A DNA stretch of 64,000 nucleotides from Tersicoccus solisilvae (GTDB lineage Bacteria; Actinomycetota; Actinomycetes; Actinomycetales; Micrococcaceae): positions 1 through 64,000 of the forward strand of contig NZ_BMJI01000020.1 of NCBI RefSeq assembly GCF_014643255.1, given 5' to 3'. The notes beneath the pieces are model-generated. The model was not told the origin of the DNA and searched no databases. It worked only from the letters and a program-made list of their open reading frames with translations. Shown in pieces: positions 35,485 to 44,418 of the stretch. The position numbers and the translations under genes are program-made. Numbering within the stretch: position 1 is the first letter of the stretch; every line of letters starts with the position of its first letter.

Positions 35485-35838
35485 CTACTTCGCCGGCGCG
35501 GTGATGAGGCCGGCGAGGGTGTCCAGGGCGCCGGGGATGAGGGAGAAGTAGGCCCAGGTGCCGCGCTTTTCGCGGTGGAGGATCCCGGCGTCGACGAGGA
35601 CCTTGAGGTGGTGCGACACGGTCGGCTGGGACAGGCCGAGCGGTTCCTGCAGGTCGCAGACGCAGGCCTCGGCACCGTCGTGCGCGGCGACCATCGAGAT
35701 CAGCCGGAGCCGGGCCGGGTCCGCGATCGCCTTGAGCGACTTCGCGAGGACCTCGGCGGACGCCTGGTCCATCGCCTCGGTGGTGACGGGCGAGCAGCAC
35801 GCGGTGACGTCCTGGATGGGAAGCAGCTCGATCGTCAT
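35485..35838 (-). CDS. arsR: ArsR, arsenic-responsive repressor
   Basis: 117 residues, ATG at 35836-35838 with GGAGG upstream. Winged helix with LSQPTVSHHLKVLVDAGIL. Arsenite ligands are probably the N-terminal pair Cys14-Cys15 and the CVCDL motif (Cys59, Cys61), as in actinobacterial and other ArsR proteins. It is divergent from the arsenic operon that starts at 35955, and a CATCGA..TCGATG inverted repeat lies between them. Confidence 0.9.
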   Translation of the reverse strand: MTIELLPIQDVTACCSPVTTEAMDQASAEVLAKSLKAIADPARLRLISMVAAHDGAEACVCDLQEPLGLSQPTVSHHLKVLVDAGILHREKRGTWAYFSLIPGALDTLAGLITAPAK

Positions 35839-35883
35839 GGGCTCATCCTCCCACCGACTTCGACGGGCGTCTATATTTGCGTT

Positions 35884-35907
35884 CATCGATATCGACGTGC
35901 TTCGATG
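35884..35907. promoter_or_regulatory. Inverted repeat in the arsR divergent promoter
   Basis: CATCGA and TCGATG are separated by 12 bases, overlapping an inner ATCGATATCGA stretch. It lies between arsR and the FAD oxidoreductase gene and is the best ArsR operator candidate. Confidence 0.5.
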
Positions 35908-35954
35908 TACGGGCCGGCTTTCGGCTCCCGCTCGATCCGTGAAGGACCAGCCTG

Positions 35955-37358
35955 ATGACTCACCTCCTCGCCGTCGGCGGCAGTGACGCCGGCATCGCCG
36001 CAGCGCTCCGCGCCCGCGAACTTGACCCGACCACCGATGTGACGGTGGTACTCGCGGACGAGTTCCCGAACTTCTCCATCTGCGGCATCCCGTACTGGGT
36101 CTCCGGCGACGTCGCGACGGAAGCGTCCCTCGCGCACCGCACCCGCGCGGACCTCGAAGCCGCCGGCATGACCGTCCGCTCCTCCACCTGGGCCTCCGCC
36201 GTCGACGTCGACCGCCGCCGCCTCACCGTCACCGGCGCTGCCGGGGAAGAGCAGATCTCCTACGACGAGCTGCTGATCGGCACCGGCGCCGAGCCCGTGC
36301 GCCCGGCCGGGGTCCCGTTCGGGGAATCTGGCATCCACCTGCTGCACTCCATGACTGATGCGGAGCAGGTGGTCGCTGCCCTCGAGCTGCTGCCGGCGGG
36401 GAGCCGGGTGGCGGTCGTCGGTGCTGGCTACATCGGCCTGGAGATGACCGAAGGGCTCGTCGCGCGCGGGTTCGAGACGACGCTGATTCAGCGTGGCCCG
36501 GAAGTGCTCTCCACCCTCGACCCGGAGCTCGGGTCCCTCGTCACCGCCGAGGTCCGCCGCCATGGCGCGGCCGTCCTGACCGGGTCGACCGTCACCGGGA
36601 TCGCCCCGACAGGCGGTGGGCAGTGGCGCGTCGCCACCAGGTCGACGTCCGGTGACGCGGAGGGCACGTTCGCCCTCGTCGTGGTCTGCGTCGGCGTCCA
36701 TCCCGTCACGGACCTCGCGGTCGCCGCTGGGGCACGGCTCGGTCAGGCCGGCGCGATCGTCGTCGACAAATCGATGCGGACCGGGGTGCCGCATGTGTGG
36801 GCTGCCGGTGACTGCGTCGTGACGCACCACCGGCTCCTCGGCACCACGTGGTTGCCGCTCGGGACGACAGCGCACAAGCAGGGCCGCGTCGCCGCGGAAA
36901 ACATGCTCGGCGGCAGCAAGGTTTTCGCAGGCTCGGTGGGGACGCAGGTGGTGAAGGTGTTCGATCTCGTCGCCGCCCGCACCGGCCTCCGCCAGCACGA
37001 GACCGGCCCTCTGGAGGTGTCTCCGTTGACGCGGGTGACGGTGGCGGATGACCACAAGCGGTACTACCCGGGCGCGGTCCCGCTGACGATCAGCGTCACC
37101 GGCGACCAGAGCACCGGTCGGCTCCTCGGTGCGCAGATCGTCGGGCAGCGCTCGGCAGAGATCAGCAAGCGCATCGACACGTTCGCCACTGCCCTCCACG
37201 CGGAGCTCACCGTGGACGACGTCATCGACCTCGACCTCTCCTACACGCCGCCGCTCGGGTCCCCGTGGGACGCCGTGCAGGTCGCCGCGCAGGGCTGGGA
37301 ACGCGCCGCCGCCGCAGCGAACCAGGCTGCAGTGAACCAGGCTGCGGTGATCGGCTGA
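35955..37358 (+). CDS. FAD-dependent pyridine nucleotide-disulfide oxidoreductase
   Basis: 467 residues. The active-site Cys lies in [16 protein letters not shown] near residue 43, the pattern of CoA-disulfide reductase and NADH oxidase relatives. A second dinucleotide fold ([13 protein letters not shown]) binds NAD(P)H, and VWAAGDC closes the FAD domain. As first gene of the arsenic operon it may reduce thiols or support arsenic redox chemistry; the exact substrate is unknown. It shares one base with arsB. Confidence 0.82.
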   Translation: MTHLLAVGGSDAGIAAALRARELDPTTDVTVVLADEFPNFSICGIPYWVSGDVATEASLAHRTRADLEAAGMTVRSSTWASAVDVDRRRLTVTGAAGEEQISYDELLIGTGAEPVRPAGVPFGESGIHLLHSMTDAEQVVAALELLPAGSRVAVVGAGYIGLEMTEGLVARGFETTLIQRGPEVLSTLDPELGSLVTAEVRRHGAAVLTGSTVTGIAPTGGGQWRVATRSTSGDAEGTFALVVVCVGVHPVTDLAVAAGARLGQAGAIVVDKSMRTGVPHVWAAGDCVVTHHRLLGTTWLPLGTTAHKQGRVAAENMLGGSKVFAGSVGTQVVKVFDLVAARTGLRQHETGPLEVSPLTRVTVADDHKRYYPGAVPLTISVTGDQSTGRLLGAQIVGQRSAEISKRIDTFATALHAELTVDDVIDLDLSYTPPLGSPWDAVQVAAQGWERAAAAANQAAVNQAAVIG

Positions 37359-38761
37359 TGGTGATGGCTGTGGTGGCTGCGGCGATCTTCGTCGCGACGC
37401 TCGTGGTGGTGATCTGGCAGCCCAAGGGGTTCCCGATCGGCTACACCGCGCTCATCGGCGCCGTCATCGCCCTCGCCACCACCGTCGTCGGCCTCTCCGA
37501 CATCCCGACAGTGGTCGGGATCGTGTGGAACGCGACACTGACGTTCGTCGCGGTGGTGCTGATCTCGTTGATCCTCGACGAGGCCGGGTTCTTCGAGTGG
37601 GCAGCCCTCCACGTTGCCCGCTGGGGCCGCGGCAACGGACGGCTGCTGTTCGTCCTCATCGTCGGCCTCGGTGCCGTCATCGCGGCCGTGTTCGCCAACG
37701 ACGGGGCCGCACTGATCCTCACCCCGATCGTCGTCGGGATGCTCCGGGCCCTGAACATGCCGCAGAAGGCAGCGCTCGGGTTCATCCTCGCCACCGGGTT
37801 CATCGCCGACACCGGCAGCCTGCCGCTGGTGGTGTCGAACCTGGTCAACATCGTCTCCGCCGACTACTTCCACCTCGGCTTCGCCGAGTACGCCGCCGTC
37901 ATGATCCCCGTCGGCATCGTCTCCGTCCTCGCCTCCCTCGGCATGCTGCTGCTCTACTTCGGCAAGAGCATCCCGAAGCGGTACGACGTCCTCGCCCTCA
38001 CCAGCCCCACCGCCGCGATCACGGACCGGGCGACGTTCCGCGCCGGTTGGGTCGTCCTCGCCCTGCTGCTCGTCGGCTACTTCGCCGCCGACCCACTCGG
38101 TGTGCCGCTCGCGGCCGTCGCTGGTGTCGGGGCGGTCGTGATCGTGCTCGTTGCCGCCCGGCAGCCCGCGTTCCTCTTCGCCCGCGCCCAGGCCGCACCG
38201 GTCCTGGTCACCACCGGCGGCACCGCCACCGTCGGTGCCGCCGGTGGCGGTGCGGGTGCGCCGTCGGGGCGGGTGATTCCGGTGTGGAAGACGATCCGGG
38301 AGGCGCCGTGGCAGATCGTGCTGTTCTCCATCGGCATGTACCTCGTCGTCTACGGCCTGCAGAACCAGGGCCTCACTGACCACCTCGCGAAGCTGTTCGA
38401 CGTGTTCGGCGACCACGGGGTGCTCGTCACGGCGCTCGGCGTCGGGTTCACCATCGCGATCCTCGCGTCCCTGATGAACAACATGCCCACCGTCCTCATC
38501 GCCGCCCTCGCCATCGGCGGAGCCGGAGCGACCGGGCTCACCCACGAGGTGATGGTCTACGCCAACGTCATCGGCTCCGACCTCGGCCCGAAGATCACCC
38601 CCATCGGCTCCCTCGCGACCCTGCTGTGGTTGCACGTGCTGGAGAAGAAGGGCATCCACATCGGGTGGGGGCAGTACTTCCGCACCGGCATCGTCCTCAC
38701 CGTCCCCGTCCTCGCCGTCACCCTCGCCGCCCTCGCCGGCTGGCTCACCCTCATCCGCTGA
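37358..38761 (+). CDS. arsB: ArsB-like arsenite efflux permease (ArsB/NhaD family)
   Basis: 467 residues, about twelve membrane helices, with [13 protein letters not shown] and [16 protein letters not shown], the two half-repeats expected in this ion-transporter group. A Gly/Ala-rich cytoplasmic loop lies near residues 270-300. The start codon overlaps the previous stop. It exports arsenite, driven by the membrane potential in the family. Confidence 0.87.
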   Translation: MVMAVVAAAIFVATLVVVIWQPKGFPIGYTALIGAVIALATTVVGLSDIPTVVGIVWNATLTFVAVVLISLILDEAGFFEWAALHVARWGRGNGRLLFVLIVGLGAVIAAVFANDGAALILTPIVVGMLRALNMPQKAALGFILATGFIADTGSLPLVVSNLVNIVSADYFHLGFAEYAAVMIPVGIVSVLASLGMLLLYFGKSIPKRYDVLALTSPTAAITDRATFRAGWVVLALLLVGYFAADPLGVPLAAVAGVGAVVIVLVAARQPAFLFARAQAAPVLVTTGGTATVGAAGGGAGAPSGRVIPVWKTIREAPWQIVLFSIGMYLVVYGLQNQGLTDHLAKLFDVFGDHGVLVTALGVGFTIAILASLMNNMPTVLIAALAIGGAGATGLTHEVMVYANVIGSDLGPKITPIGSLATLLWLHVLEKKGIHIGWGQYFRTGIVLTVPVLAVTLAALAGWLTLIR

Positions 38762-38781
38762 ACCCGGAAAGACACACACCC

Positions 38782-39198
38782 ATGAGTGACAAGCCCACTC
38801 TCCTGTTCGTCTGCGTCCACAACGCGGGACGCTCCCAGATGGCCGCCGGCTACGCGCAGGCACTCGGCGGCGACCGCGTCGAGGTCCTCTCCGCCGGCAG
38901 TGCGCCGAAGGACCAGATCAACCCGATCGCGATCCAGGCGATGGCCGAAGACGGCATCGACATCGCCGGCAACCAGCCGAAGATCCTCACCACCGACGCC
39001 GTCCGCGACTCCGACGCCGTCATCACCATGGGGTGCGGCGACGCGTGCCCGATCTTCCCGGGCAAGCGGTACGAGGACTGGGAACTCACCGATCCCGCCG
39101 GCCGCGGCATCGAGGACGTCCGCCCCATCCGCGACGACGTCAAGCACCGCGTCCAGACGCTCCTCGCCGAGCTGCTGCCCACCGAAGCAACCGCGTAA
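38782..39198 (+). CDS. arsC: ArsC, arsenate reductase (LMW phosphatase type)
   Basis: 138 residues. The P-loop is VCVHNAGRSQ (nucleophilic Cys11). Two more cysteines lie in TMGCGDACPIFPG, as in other reductases of this class. It reduces arsenate to arsenite for ArsB, with thioredoxin or mycothiol as the electron source; which one cannot be read from sequence alone. Confidence 0.92.
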   Translation: MSDKPTLLFVCVHNAGRSQMAAGYAQALGGDRVEVLSAGSAPKDQINPIAIQAMAEDGIDIAGNQPKILTTDAVRDSDAVITMGCGDACPIFPGKRYEDWELTDPAGRGIEDVRPIRDDVKHRVQTLLAELLPTEATA

Positions 39199-39218
39199 CG
39201 ACCAGGAAGCCGCAGACC

Positions 39219-40616
39219 ATGACGCTTACCCTCACCGTCCCACCCCGGACCGACGCGGACCGCCTCACCGGGCTGCCCGTCGCGGTCATCGGTGCCGGCC
39301 CCGTCGGGCTCGCTGCCGCCGCGCACCTCCTCGAGCGCGGCCTCGACGTCGTCGTCTACGAAGCTGGCCCGACGGTTGGGACGAGCGTCCGCGCGTGGGG
39401 ACACACGCGCCTGTTCTCCCCGTGGCAGTACGTCATCGACCCTGCCGCGCAGCGTCTCCTGGAAGCCACCGGCTGGGAAGCGCCTCGAGCGGCGTCGTTG
39501 CCCACTGGCCAGGACCTCGTCGACACGTACCTGGCGCCCCTGGCTGCGACCCCGCAGCTCGCACCGGTGATCCGCTACGGCACCCGGGTGGAGGCGGTGT
39601 CACGGCAGGGCATGGACCGCACCCGCTCCACCGGCCGCGCCGACACCCCCTTCCTGCTCCGCCTCCACACCGCCGACGGCGTCACGGACATCACCGCGCG
39701 TGCGGTCGTCGACACCTCCGGCACCTACACATCACCGAACCCCCTCACTGCCGCTGGGCTCGCACCCGCCGCGGACCTCGGCGACCGCGTCGTCCACGCA
39801 CTGCCTGACGTCCTCGGCGCCGACCGGGCCCGGTTCTCGGGGAAGCGGGTCCTCGTCGTTGGTGCCGGCCACTCCGCGGCGAACACGCTCATCAAGCTCG
39901 CCAGCCTCGCCAAGACCGCGCCGGGTACCGAAGTGCTGTGGGCTGTCCGAAACGCCGGCACCGCCCGGCTCGGCGCCGACGCAGCCGACGGCCTCGCGGC
40001 CAGGGGTCAGCTCGGGTCCACCGTCCACGGCCTCGTCGAGTCCGGTCAGCTGCAGCAGATCGCCTCGTACGAGATCGACGACGTCCGCGCCGACTGCGAC
40101 CAGGTCACCGTCACCGGCCGGCGCGCGGGAGAGCCGTTCGCGGTCACTGTCGACGTCATCGTGAACGCCACCGGATTCCGGCCCGACCTCGACATGCTCC
40201 GCGAGATCCGCCTCGGCCTCGACGACATCGTCGAAGCACCCCGAGCCCTCGCACCACTGATCGACCCGAACCTGCACTCCTGCGGCTCCGTTCCCCCGCA
40301 CGGTGTCGCCGAGTTGGCGCACCCGGAGCCGAACTTCTTCATCGCCGGCATGAAGTCCTACGGCCGCGCGCCCACGTTCCTGCTCCTCACCGGCTACGAG
40401 CAGGTCCGCTCCATCGCCGCCGAACTCGCCGGCGACCACACCGCAGCCCGACAGCTCGAACTCGTCCTCCCCGAAACGGGTGTCTGCTCCACCGACATCG
40501 GCGGCAGCTCCTGCTGCACCACCCCGCCCGCCACCGCCACTCCTGCCGCTGAGGACGCTGCCTGCTGCACTCCGCTTGATTCGGCTACCGGCAACACCTC
40601 GTGCTGCACCAACTGA
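39219..40616 (+). CDS. ArsO-like flavoprotein with Cys-pair tail
   Basis: 465 residues. FAD motif AVIGAGPVGLAAAAHL at about 20-35; a second fold VLVVGAGHSAANTL near 207 for NADPH. It resembles the flavin monooxygenases found as ArsO in arsenic operons. The last 45 residues are unusual: seven Cys, six as the pairs SSCCTT, AACCTP and SSCCTN near the end, a likely trivalent-arsenic or metal-binding tail. Substrate unknown. Confidence 0.8.
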   Translation: MTLTLTVPPRTDADRLTGLPVAVIGAGPVGLAAAAHLLERGLDVVVYEAGPTVGTSVRAWGHTRLFSPWQYVIDPAAQRLLEATGWEAPRAASLPTGQDLVDTYLAPLAATPQLAPVIRYGTRVEAVSRQGMDRTRSTGRADTPFLLRLHTADGVTDITARAVVDTSGTYTSPNPLTAAGLAPAADLGDRVVHALPDVLGADRARFSGKRVLVVGAGHSAANTLIKLASLAKTAPGTEVLWAVRNAGTARLGADAADGLAARGQLGSTVHGLVESGQLQQIASYEIDDVRADCDQVTVTGRRAGEPFAVTVDVIVNATGFRPDLDMLREIRLGLDDIVEAPRALAPLIDPNLHSCGSVPPHGVAELAHPEPNFFIAGMKSYGRAPTFLLLTGYEQVRSIAAELAGDHTAARQLELVLPETGVCSTDIGGSSCCTTPPATATPAAEDAACCTPLDSATGNTSCCTN

Positions 40617-40630
40617 CCGGACTTGCATCC

Positions 40631-41026
40631 ATGACCACGAAGCCCACTGTCCTGTTCATCTGCAAGCACAACGCCGGCCGCTCACAACTCGGCGCAGCAC
40701 TCCTCGAACTCGCCGCACCCGACCGATACACGGCCACCTCCGCCGGCATCACCCCGGCCGACGAGGTGAACCCCTCGATCGCCGCGACCGTAGGCGAACT
40801 CGGCCTCGACATCACCGCACGCATGCCGCGGCGCGTGACGCCCGACCTGCTCGAACACGCGGACATCGTCGTCCTCATGAAGCCCGGACTCGAACTCCCC
40901 GCAGAACCTGGCGGCACGGTCCTGGAGTGGTCGTTCCCCGACCCCAACTCCTGGTCACCGGAAGACGTGCGACCAATGCGGGACGCCGTCGCAGAACGCA
41001 TCGAACGAGAGCTCCTGCAGCCGTAG
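40631..41026 (+). CDS. arsC: Second ArsC-like LMW phosphatase, single-Cys
   Basis: 131 residues. The P-loop is ICKHNAGRSQ with Cys11, which is the only cysteine in the protein. This fits the arsenate-mycothiol transferase type, which needs mycothiol and mycoredoxin rather than internal cysteines, but that is inference. It ends the arsenic operon. Confidence 0.82.
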   Translation: MTTKPTVLFICKHNAGRSQLGAALLELAAPDRYTATSAGITPADEVNPSIAATVGELGLDITARMPRRVTPDLLEHADIVVLMKPGLELPAEPGGTVLEWSFPDPNSWSPEDVRPMRDAVAERIERELLQP

Positions 41027-41079
41027 CGACCGGGCTACCCGACACGAAGCGAAGCCAGAAGGACGACACAGAGCGAAGC

Positions 41080-41364
41080 TGTTCACAGTTCAACGTTCTC
41101 GGCATGGTCGCCGAGTTCGAAGCCGACCTCATCCGCATGCGCACCCGCGAAGGCATGGCCATCGCCAAGACACGCGGCCGGCTCAAGGGCCGGGCCCCGT
41201 CCCTCTCCCCCAGCCGGCGCCGGCACCTGCTCACCCTCGTCGACGCCGGCGACCACACCCACACCGAGCTCGCCGAGCTCTTCCAGGTCTCCCGAGCCAC
41301 GGTGTACCGGGAGATTCGAAAGAGGTCGGGAGCTCCACTAGAAGCCACGAGTACCCGCCCCTAA
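41080..41364 (+). pseudogene. C-terminal fragment of a serine resolvase
   Basis: The frame reads FNVLGMVAEFEADLIRMRTREGMAIAKTRGRLKG and then a helix-turn-helix (HTELAELFQVSRATVYREIRK). This is the second half of a resolvase; the catalytic domain with its Ser is missing. The break lies close to 41085, right after the arsenic operon. Confidence 0.85.
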
Positions 41365-41366
41365 CG

Positions 41367-41402
41367 ACGTCGGTCGAACAAAACAACTGATTCGACCGAC
41401 GT
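41367..41402. repeat. Perfect 12-bp inverted repeat
   Basis: ACGTCGGTCGAA and TTCGACCGACGT are separated by 12 bases. It starts three bases after the stop of the resolvase fragment and marks the change to lower-GC DNA. It may be a terminator or a transposon-related site; no T tract is seen. The stretch to 41522 holds nothing else visible. Confidence 0.7.
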
Positions 41403-41522
41403 GGTAGTAACGCTTACCGAGGCGCCCTATACTCGCAGATGCGATAAAACTATCCGGCACCTACATGATCGCGCCGTCACGGACAGTGCTAGCCTCAGTC
41501 GGATATAGATGTTGCCAACGCA

Positions 41523-42164
41523 TCACGGTCCCGCCGTGGATGTTGAAACAGGAGCAGGGGTTGGCACACTTGGGCTCTTACCTGTTGGTCCGATGAAGGC
41601 ACCGACCTGCAGGACGATCGCGGCAACGATTAAAGCCCCCGCACCAACCCGATAGAACCATTTAAGCTTATCCTCCGAACGTAACTCGTCCTTACCAGTT
41701 ATCAGCTTTACCAAACCTTTGGTTCTATATCCGCTGCCTTGGGTAATAGAAGCGGTCACCCCTGCAGCCGGCAGCGTCTCCTTTATTTGCCTTTCGATTT
41801 CCGTACCATGGGCGACAGAAGCCTTGAGCAAGGAGTGGTACCAGTGTGCGTCAACGAAGTAGAAGGCGTACCAAAGAATCAGTCCGGCCAGGATGATGAG
41901 GGACCCGAGCGAGACGAACCAAACGCGTGTATTGTCTTTTGCAGCAACTCCGGCGACACCCAAGGCGAAGGTTGCTGCGGTGAGCGCCAGGCTCCTTATT
42001 CGCCACTCGATATCATTGAAGTGAATTTGTACCTCGACACTTTTCTTCCACATGTCGATGTAGTAGCCGACCTCTTGGTCCGGGGTTAACGACGTTCCTG
42101 TCTGATGCAATGGCGTTGTCGCGCCATCCGGCGTGTCTTCTGCATCGTTCGTGCCGGCAGTCAC
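41523..42164 (-). CDS. Membrane protein paired with a HAD phosphatase
   Basis: 213 residues from the GTG at 42162-42164, which overlaps the HAD gene stop by four bases. The N-terminal part has DMWKKSVEVQIHFNDIEWRIRSLALTAATFALG, then a second helix (VSLGSLIILAGLILWYAFYFV), a cytoplasmic segment (about 115-165) and a third helix near the C-terminus (GALIVAAIVLQVGAFIG). GC content is visibly lower than in the flanks. Function unknown; small membrane effectors of defence systems have a similar build, but no family match can be claimed. Confidence 0.7.
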   Translation of the reverse strand: MTAGTNDAEDTPDGATTPLHQTGTSLTPDQEVGYYIDMWKKSVEVQIHFNDIEWRIRSLALTAATFALGVAGVAAKDNTRVWFVSLGSLIILAGLILWYAFYFVDAHWYHSLLKASVAHGTEIERQIKETLPAAGVTASITQGSGYRTKGLVKLITGKDELRSEDKLKWFYRVGAGALIVAAIVLQVGAFIGPTGKSPSVPTPAPVSTSTAGP

Positions 42165-43054
42165 CTGAGCCCCGCAAACGATGAGCCAAAAATCGGCAGG
42201 ATTTCGTTGATGGTCTCGTGACACGTCGCCGTGGGGATGACGTCCGCTCTTGGTCCGGCTAGCGCGCGCTCTCGTTCGACGTCCTTCTGGGACCAGTGGG
42301 TGACGCGACGGAGCAGGTCATACTCTTCTTGATCCTGCACCCGGCCATACTCAGCGTACACGTCGAGAACCTCAGCAGCCTGAGCCATCGCTATGTCCTT
42401 CATCAGGCTGTCCCCAAGGTAAAGTGCATTCGATCTCGGCACTTCTTCCTCCTGTAGGATTGATGAAATGACGTGCGTGTCCGGTTTAAGTATCCCTAGC
42501 GGAACCTGGCGGTGAATGGTGCTGCGCAGCCCGAATTGTCCACGATAGCGTCCAGTACGGAGGGCGGCCGGGTCGATACCCGACAACAAATCATGATCAG
42601 GAGACGAGTACAAAACGTCGATGACGCCGTCTAATCCTGTATGTTTAATGCGCCACTCTGTCCAGTAGGCCGTGGACTCTGTGTATGCGACAACTCTTAT
42701 GCCTCGAGCTTTAAGTTGATCGAGGACTTCGCGGACGCCCGGATACAGCTTTGTTTCGCGTCTGCGCGCCGAACTCTGCGCATGGAGGGCATCGTCGAAT
42801 ACCTCGAACGGATCGCGCGTACCTGAGAATTCGACAAGCGCGGGCACTTCGCGAACTAGATTCGAGTACTCGGTCGTTCCTCGCCGTTGGTGGACTTCCC
42901 GGATTTGAATCTCCAGGAGTTCACGGTCTAGGCCGCTGATCGCCTGAAGTCCATCGAGAAGCGCCGAGAATGACTGATACCAAGCATCAAACCAGTCCCA
43001 TAACGTATTGTCGAGATCCGTGATCAAGATCCGTTGCTGCTCTGCCATGTTCAT
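42161..43054 (-). CDS. HAD-superfamily hydrolase
   Basis: 297 residues from the ATG at 43052-43054 (a second ATG lies two codons in). Motif I is ITDLDNTLWDW (Asp13, Asp15); motif II lies in VAYTESTAYWTEW; the Lys is in GILKPDTH; and the acidic motif IV is YLGDSLMKDI. It should be a phosphatase or related phosphotransferase in the cytoplasm, substrate unknown. It is coupled to a membrane gene by a four-base overlap in an AT-richer block beside restriction and TIR genes. Confidence 0.8.
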   Translation of the reverse strand: MNMAEQQRILITDLDNTLWDWFDAWYQSFSALLDGLQAISGLDRELLEIQIREVHQRRGTTEYSNLVREVPALVEFSGTRDPFEVFDDALHAQSSARRRETKLYPGVREVLDQLKARGIRVVAYTESTAYWTEWRIKHTGLDGVIDVLYSSPDHDLLSGIDPAALRTGRYRGQFGLRSTIHRQVPLGILKPDTHVISSILQEEEVPRSNALYLGDSLMKDIAMAQAAEVLDVYAEYGRVQDQEEYDLLRRVTHWSQKDVERERALAGPRADVIPTATCHETINEILPIFGSSFAGLR

Positions 43055-43194
43055 CACCCTAGACCGCTCTTCCCAATTGAGGGTGTGAGCCTGCCGGTGG
43101 GCGCGTCGGTGACGGCGTAAACGTCGATGCCCTCCCGAGGATGGTCTGGAAGACATCGACGTGCGCGACGCTACCTTCGCCTAACCTGAGCTGA

Positions 43195-43480
43195 CCACGT
43201 TCTGCCGCCTCGCCGAGCTCGGCCTTCACGCCGTCGGGCAACGCCTCGACCTCGGTCGCACCGTGCTGGCTGCCGGGTCCTCGATCCTGACCGCTGGTTC
43301 GGGCGTTGCGGTGGGGTGGCGTCTCACCGCGGTGCGACCGAGGTCCAGCCGTTACCCTTGCCCCGCCTACGGGCACATGTGGCTTCAGTCCACCGGTCCA
43401 GCCGCGAACCGCGAACCGCGAACCGCGAACGAAGCTTTCCTGCTGGTGCGAGCCAGGAGTGGATCAGAGAGCCCGGTGTC
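43195..43480 (+). pseudogene. Remnant of an ISL3-family transposase
   Basis: Plus-strand translation gives TTFCRLAELGLHAVGQRLDL, then in a shifted frame YPCPAYGHMWLQST and EPRTKLS. This parallels the N-terminal zinc-ribbon part of actinobacterial ISL3 transposases, but it is broken by frameshifts and cut short. A short array, four copies of CCGCGAA (43402-43429), lies inside. No other gene is seen in 43055-43497. Confidence 0.55.
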
Positions 43481-43497
43481 CTCCGCTTGCGCCTATT

Positions 43498-44418
43498 TCA
43501 ACTCTCCCGTACACCGACGTCACTGGTGTCAACGTCGTCGGTTTCCGGGACAGGAATGTTTCGGCGCTCCATCCTCTCTCGAACGTCGACGTGATGGACC
43601 ACGGGGGTCACGACCAAGACTTGACGGATCATGGCCGCGAGGAACTGCGGGGGCGCCACGTCCTCGGGGACGCGGTCCAACTCGACGCGCACGGTGGGGC
43701 TGGGCTGCGTCTCGTCCCAGCTGACCAATGCCATCCCGGTCGCCGTGTATCCGTTGCTTCCGCCGAGATCGCGGAGCTTACGCATCATGTCGACGGTGCG
43801 TTCGAACGCATCCGGCTCCCTGGTCAGGATCGTGGAGCGTTGCAGGAAGAAGAACCCCACCGCAGCTAGTGGGTAACGGCCGCGGAGGTTTCCGGCGTCG
43901 CCGTAGGCTTCCTCGAACCGGTTGGGTAGGTTCTTCGCGAACGAGGAGACCTGCGCCTTCGTGCTCAGCAGGATCTCCGGGCCTCGATCCCACCGGGCGA
44001 CGGCCACGTCAACTTGCTTGTCATAGGCCCTGCCCAAGACTTTCGCGTCGGTGGGGGCAACGGAGGGAATGTTGCTGATCCGGGCACGGAGGTCTTGCGA
44101 GACCCTATCCGGCAGCTTCTCCAGGAGCACGGCCAAGTCCCGGGGCAGGACCCGTGGGCGCTCCGCACGTGGCCACACCTCATCGGAGCTGAATCCCGCC
44201 CGGCGAAGCTCGTGGGCAAGCCATGCGTCGATGCCACGGGCGAAGCGACCGCTCTCGGAGGCGCTGCCCGCAGCCACGGGAATGGTCAGCAGCTTCCCCA
44301 GCAAGTCGTAGTCGGGAGCGTACACGGGCTGCTGCCCGGCGCTGTGCGTCCAGGGATCCGTCAACGGTTGGGCGGCCAGGACAGGATCGAAGTCGCTGAA
44401 GGCGTCGGACTTGCTCAT
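43498..44418 (-). CDS. Putative type II restriction endonuclease
   Basis: 306 residues. The central part (VDVAVARWDRGPEILLSTKAQVSSF, about 130-155) could hold a PD-(D/E)xK-like core (Asp and the TKAQ Lys), but this is weak. Better evidence is context: it overlaps the stop of a DNA adenine methyltransferase by four bases. Being downstream of the IS256-family insertion, its expression is probably reduced. Confidence 0.6.
   Translation of the reverse strand: MSKSDAFSDFDPVLAAQPLTDPWTHSAGQQPVYAPDYDLLGKLLTIPVAAGSASESGRFARGIDAWLAHELRRAGFSSDEVWPRAERPRVLPRDLAVLLEKLPDRVSQDLRARISNIPSVAPTDAKVLGRAYDKQVDVAVARWDRGPEILLSTKAQVSSFAKNLPNRFEEAYGDAGNLRGRYPLAAVGFFFLQRSTILTREPDAFERTVDMMRKLRDLGGSNGYTATGMALVSWDETQPSPTVRVELDRVPEDVAPPQFLAAMIRQVLVVTPVVHHVDVRERMERRNIPVPETDDVDTSDVGVRES

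Noticed and set aside
35142-35504. 120-codon plus-strand frame across the two terminators
   Set aside because: It runs through two clear minus-strand terminators, has no recognisable domain and a low-complexity, Arg-rich product.
42164-42224. 20-residue N-terminal extension of the membrane protein
   Set aside because: It overlaps the HAD gene; the GTG at 42162-42164 with a four-base overlap matches the coupling seen elsewhere.
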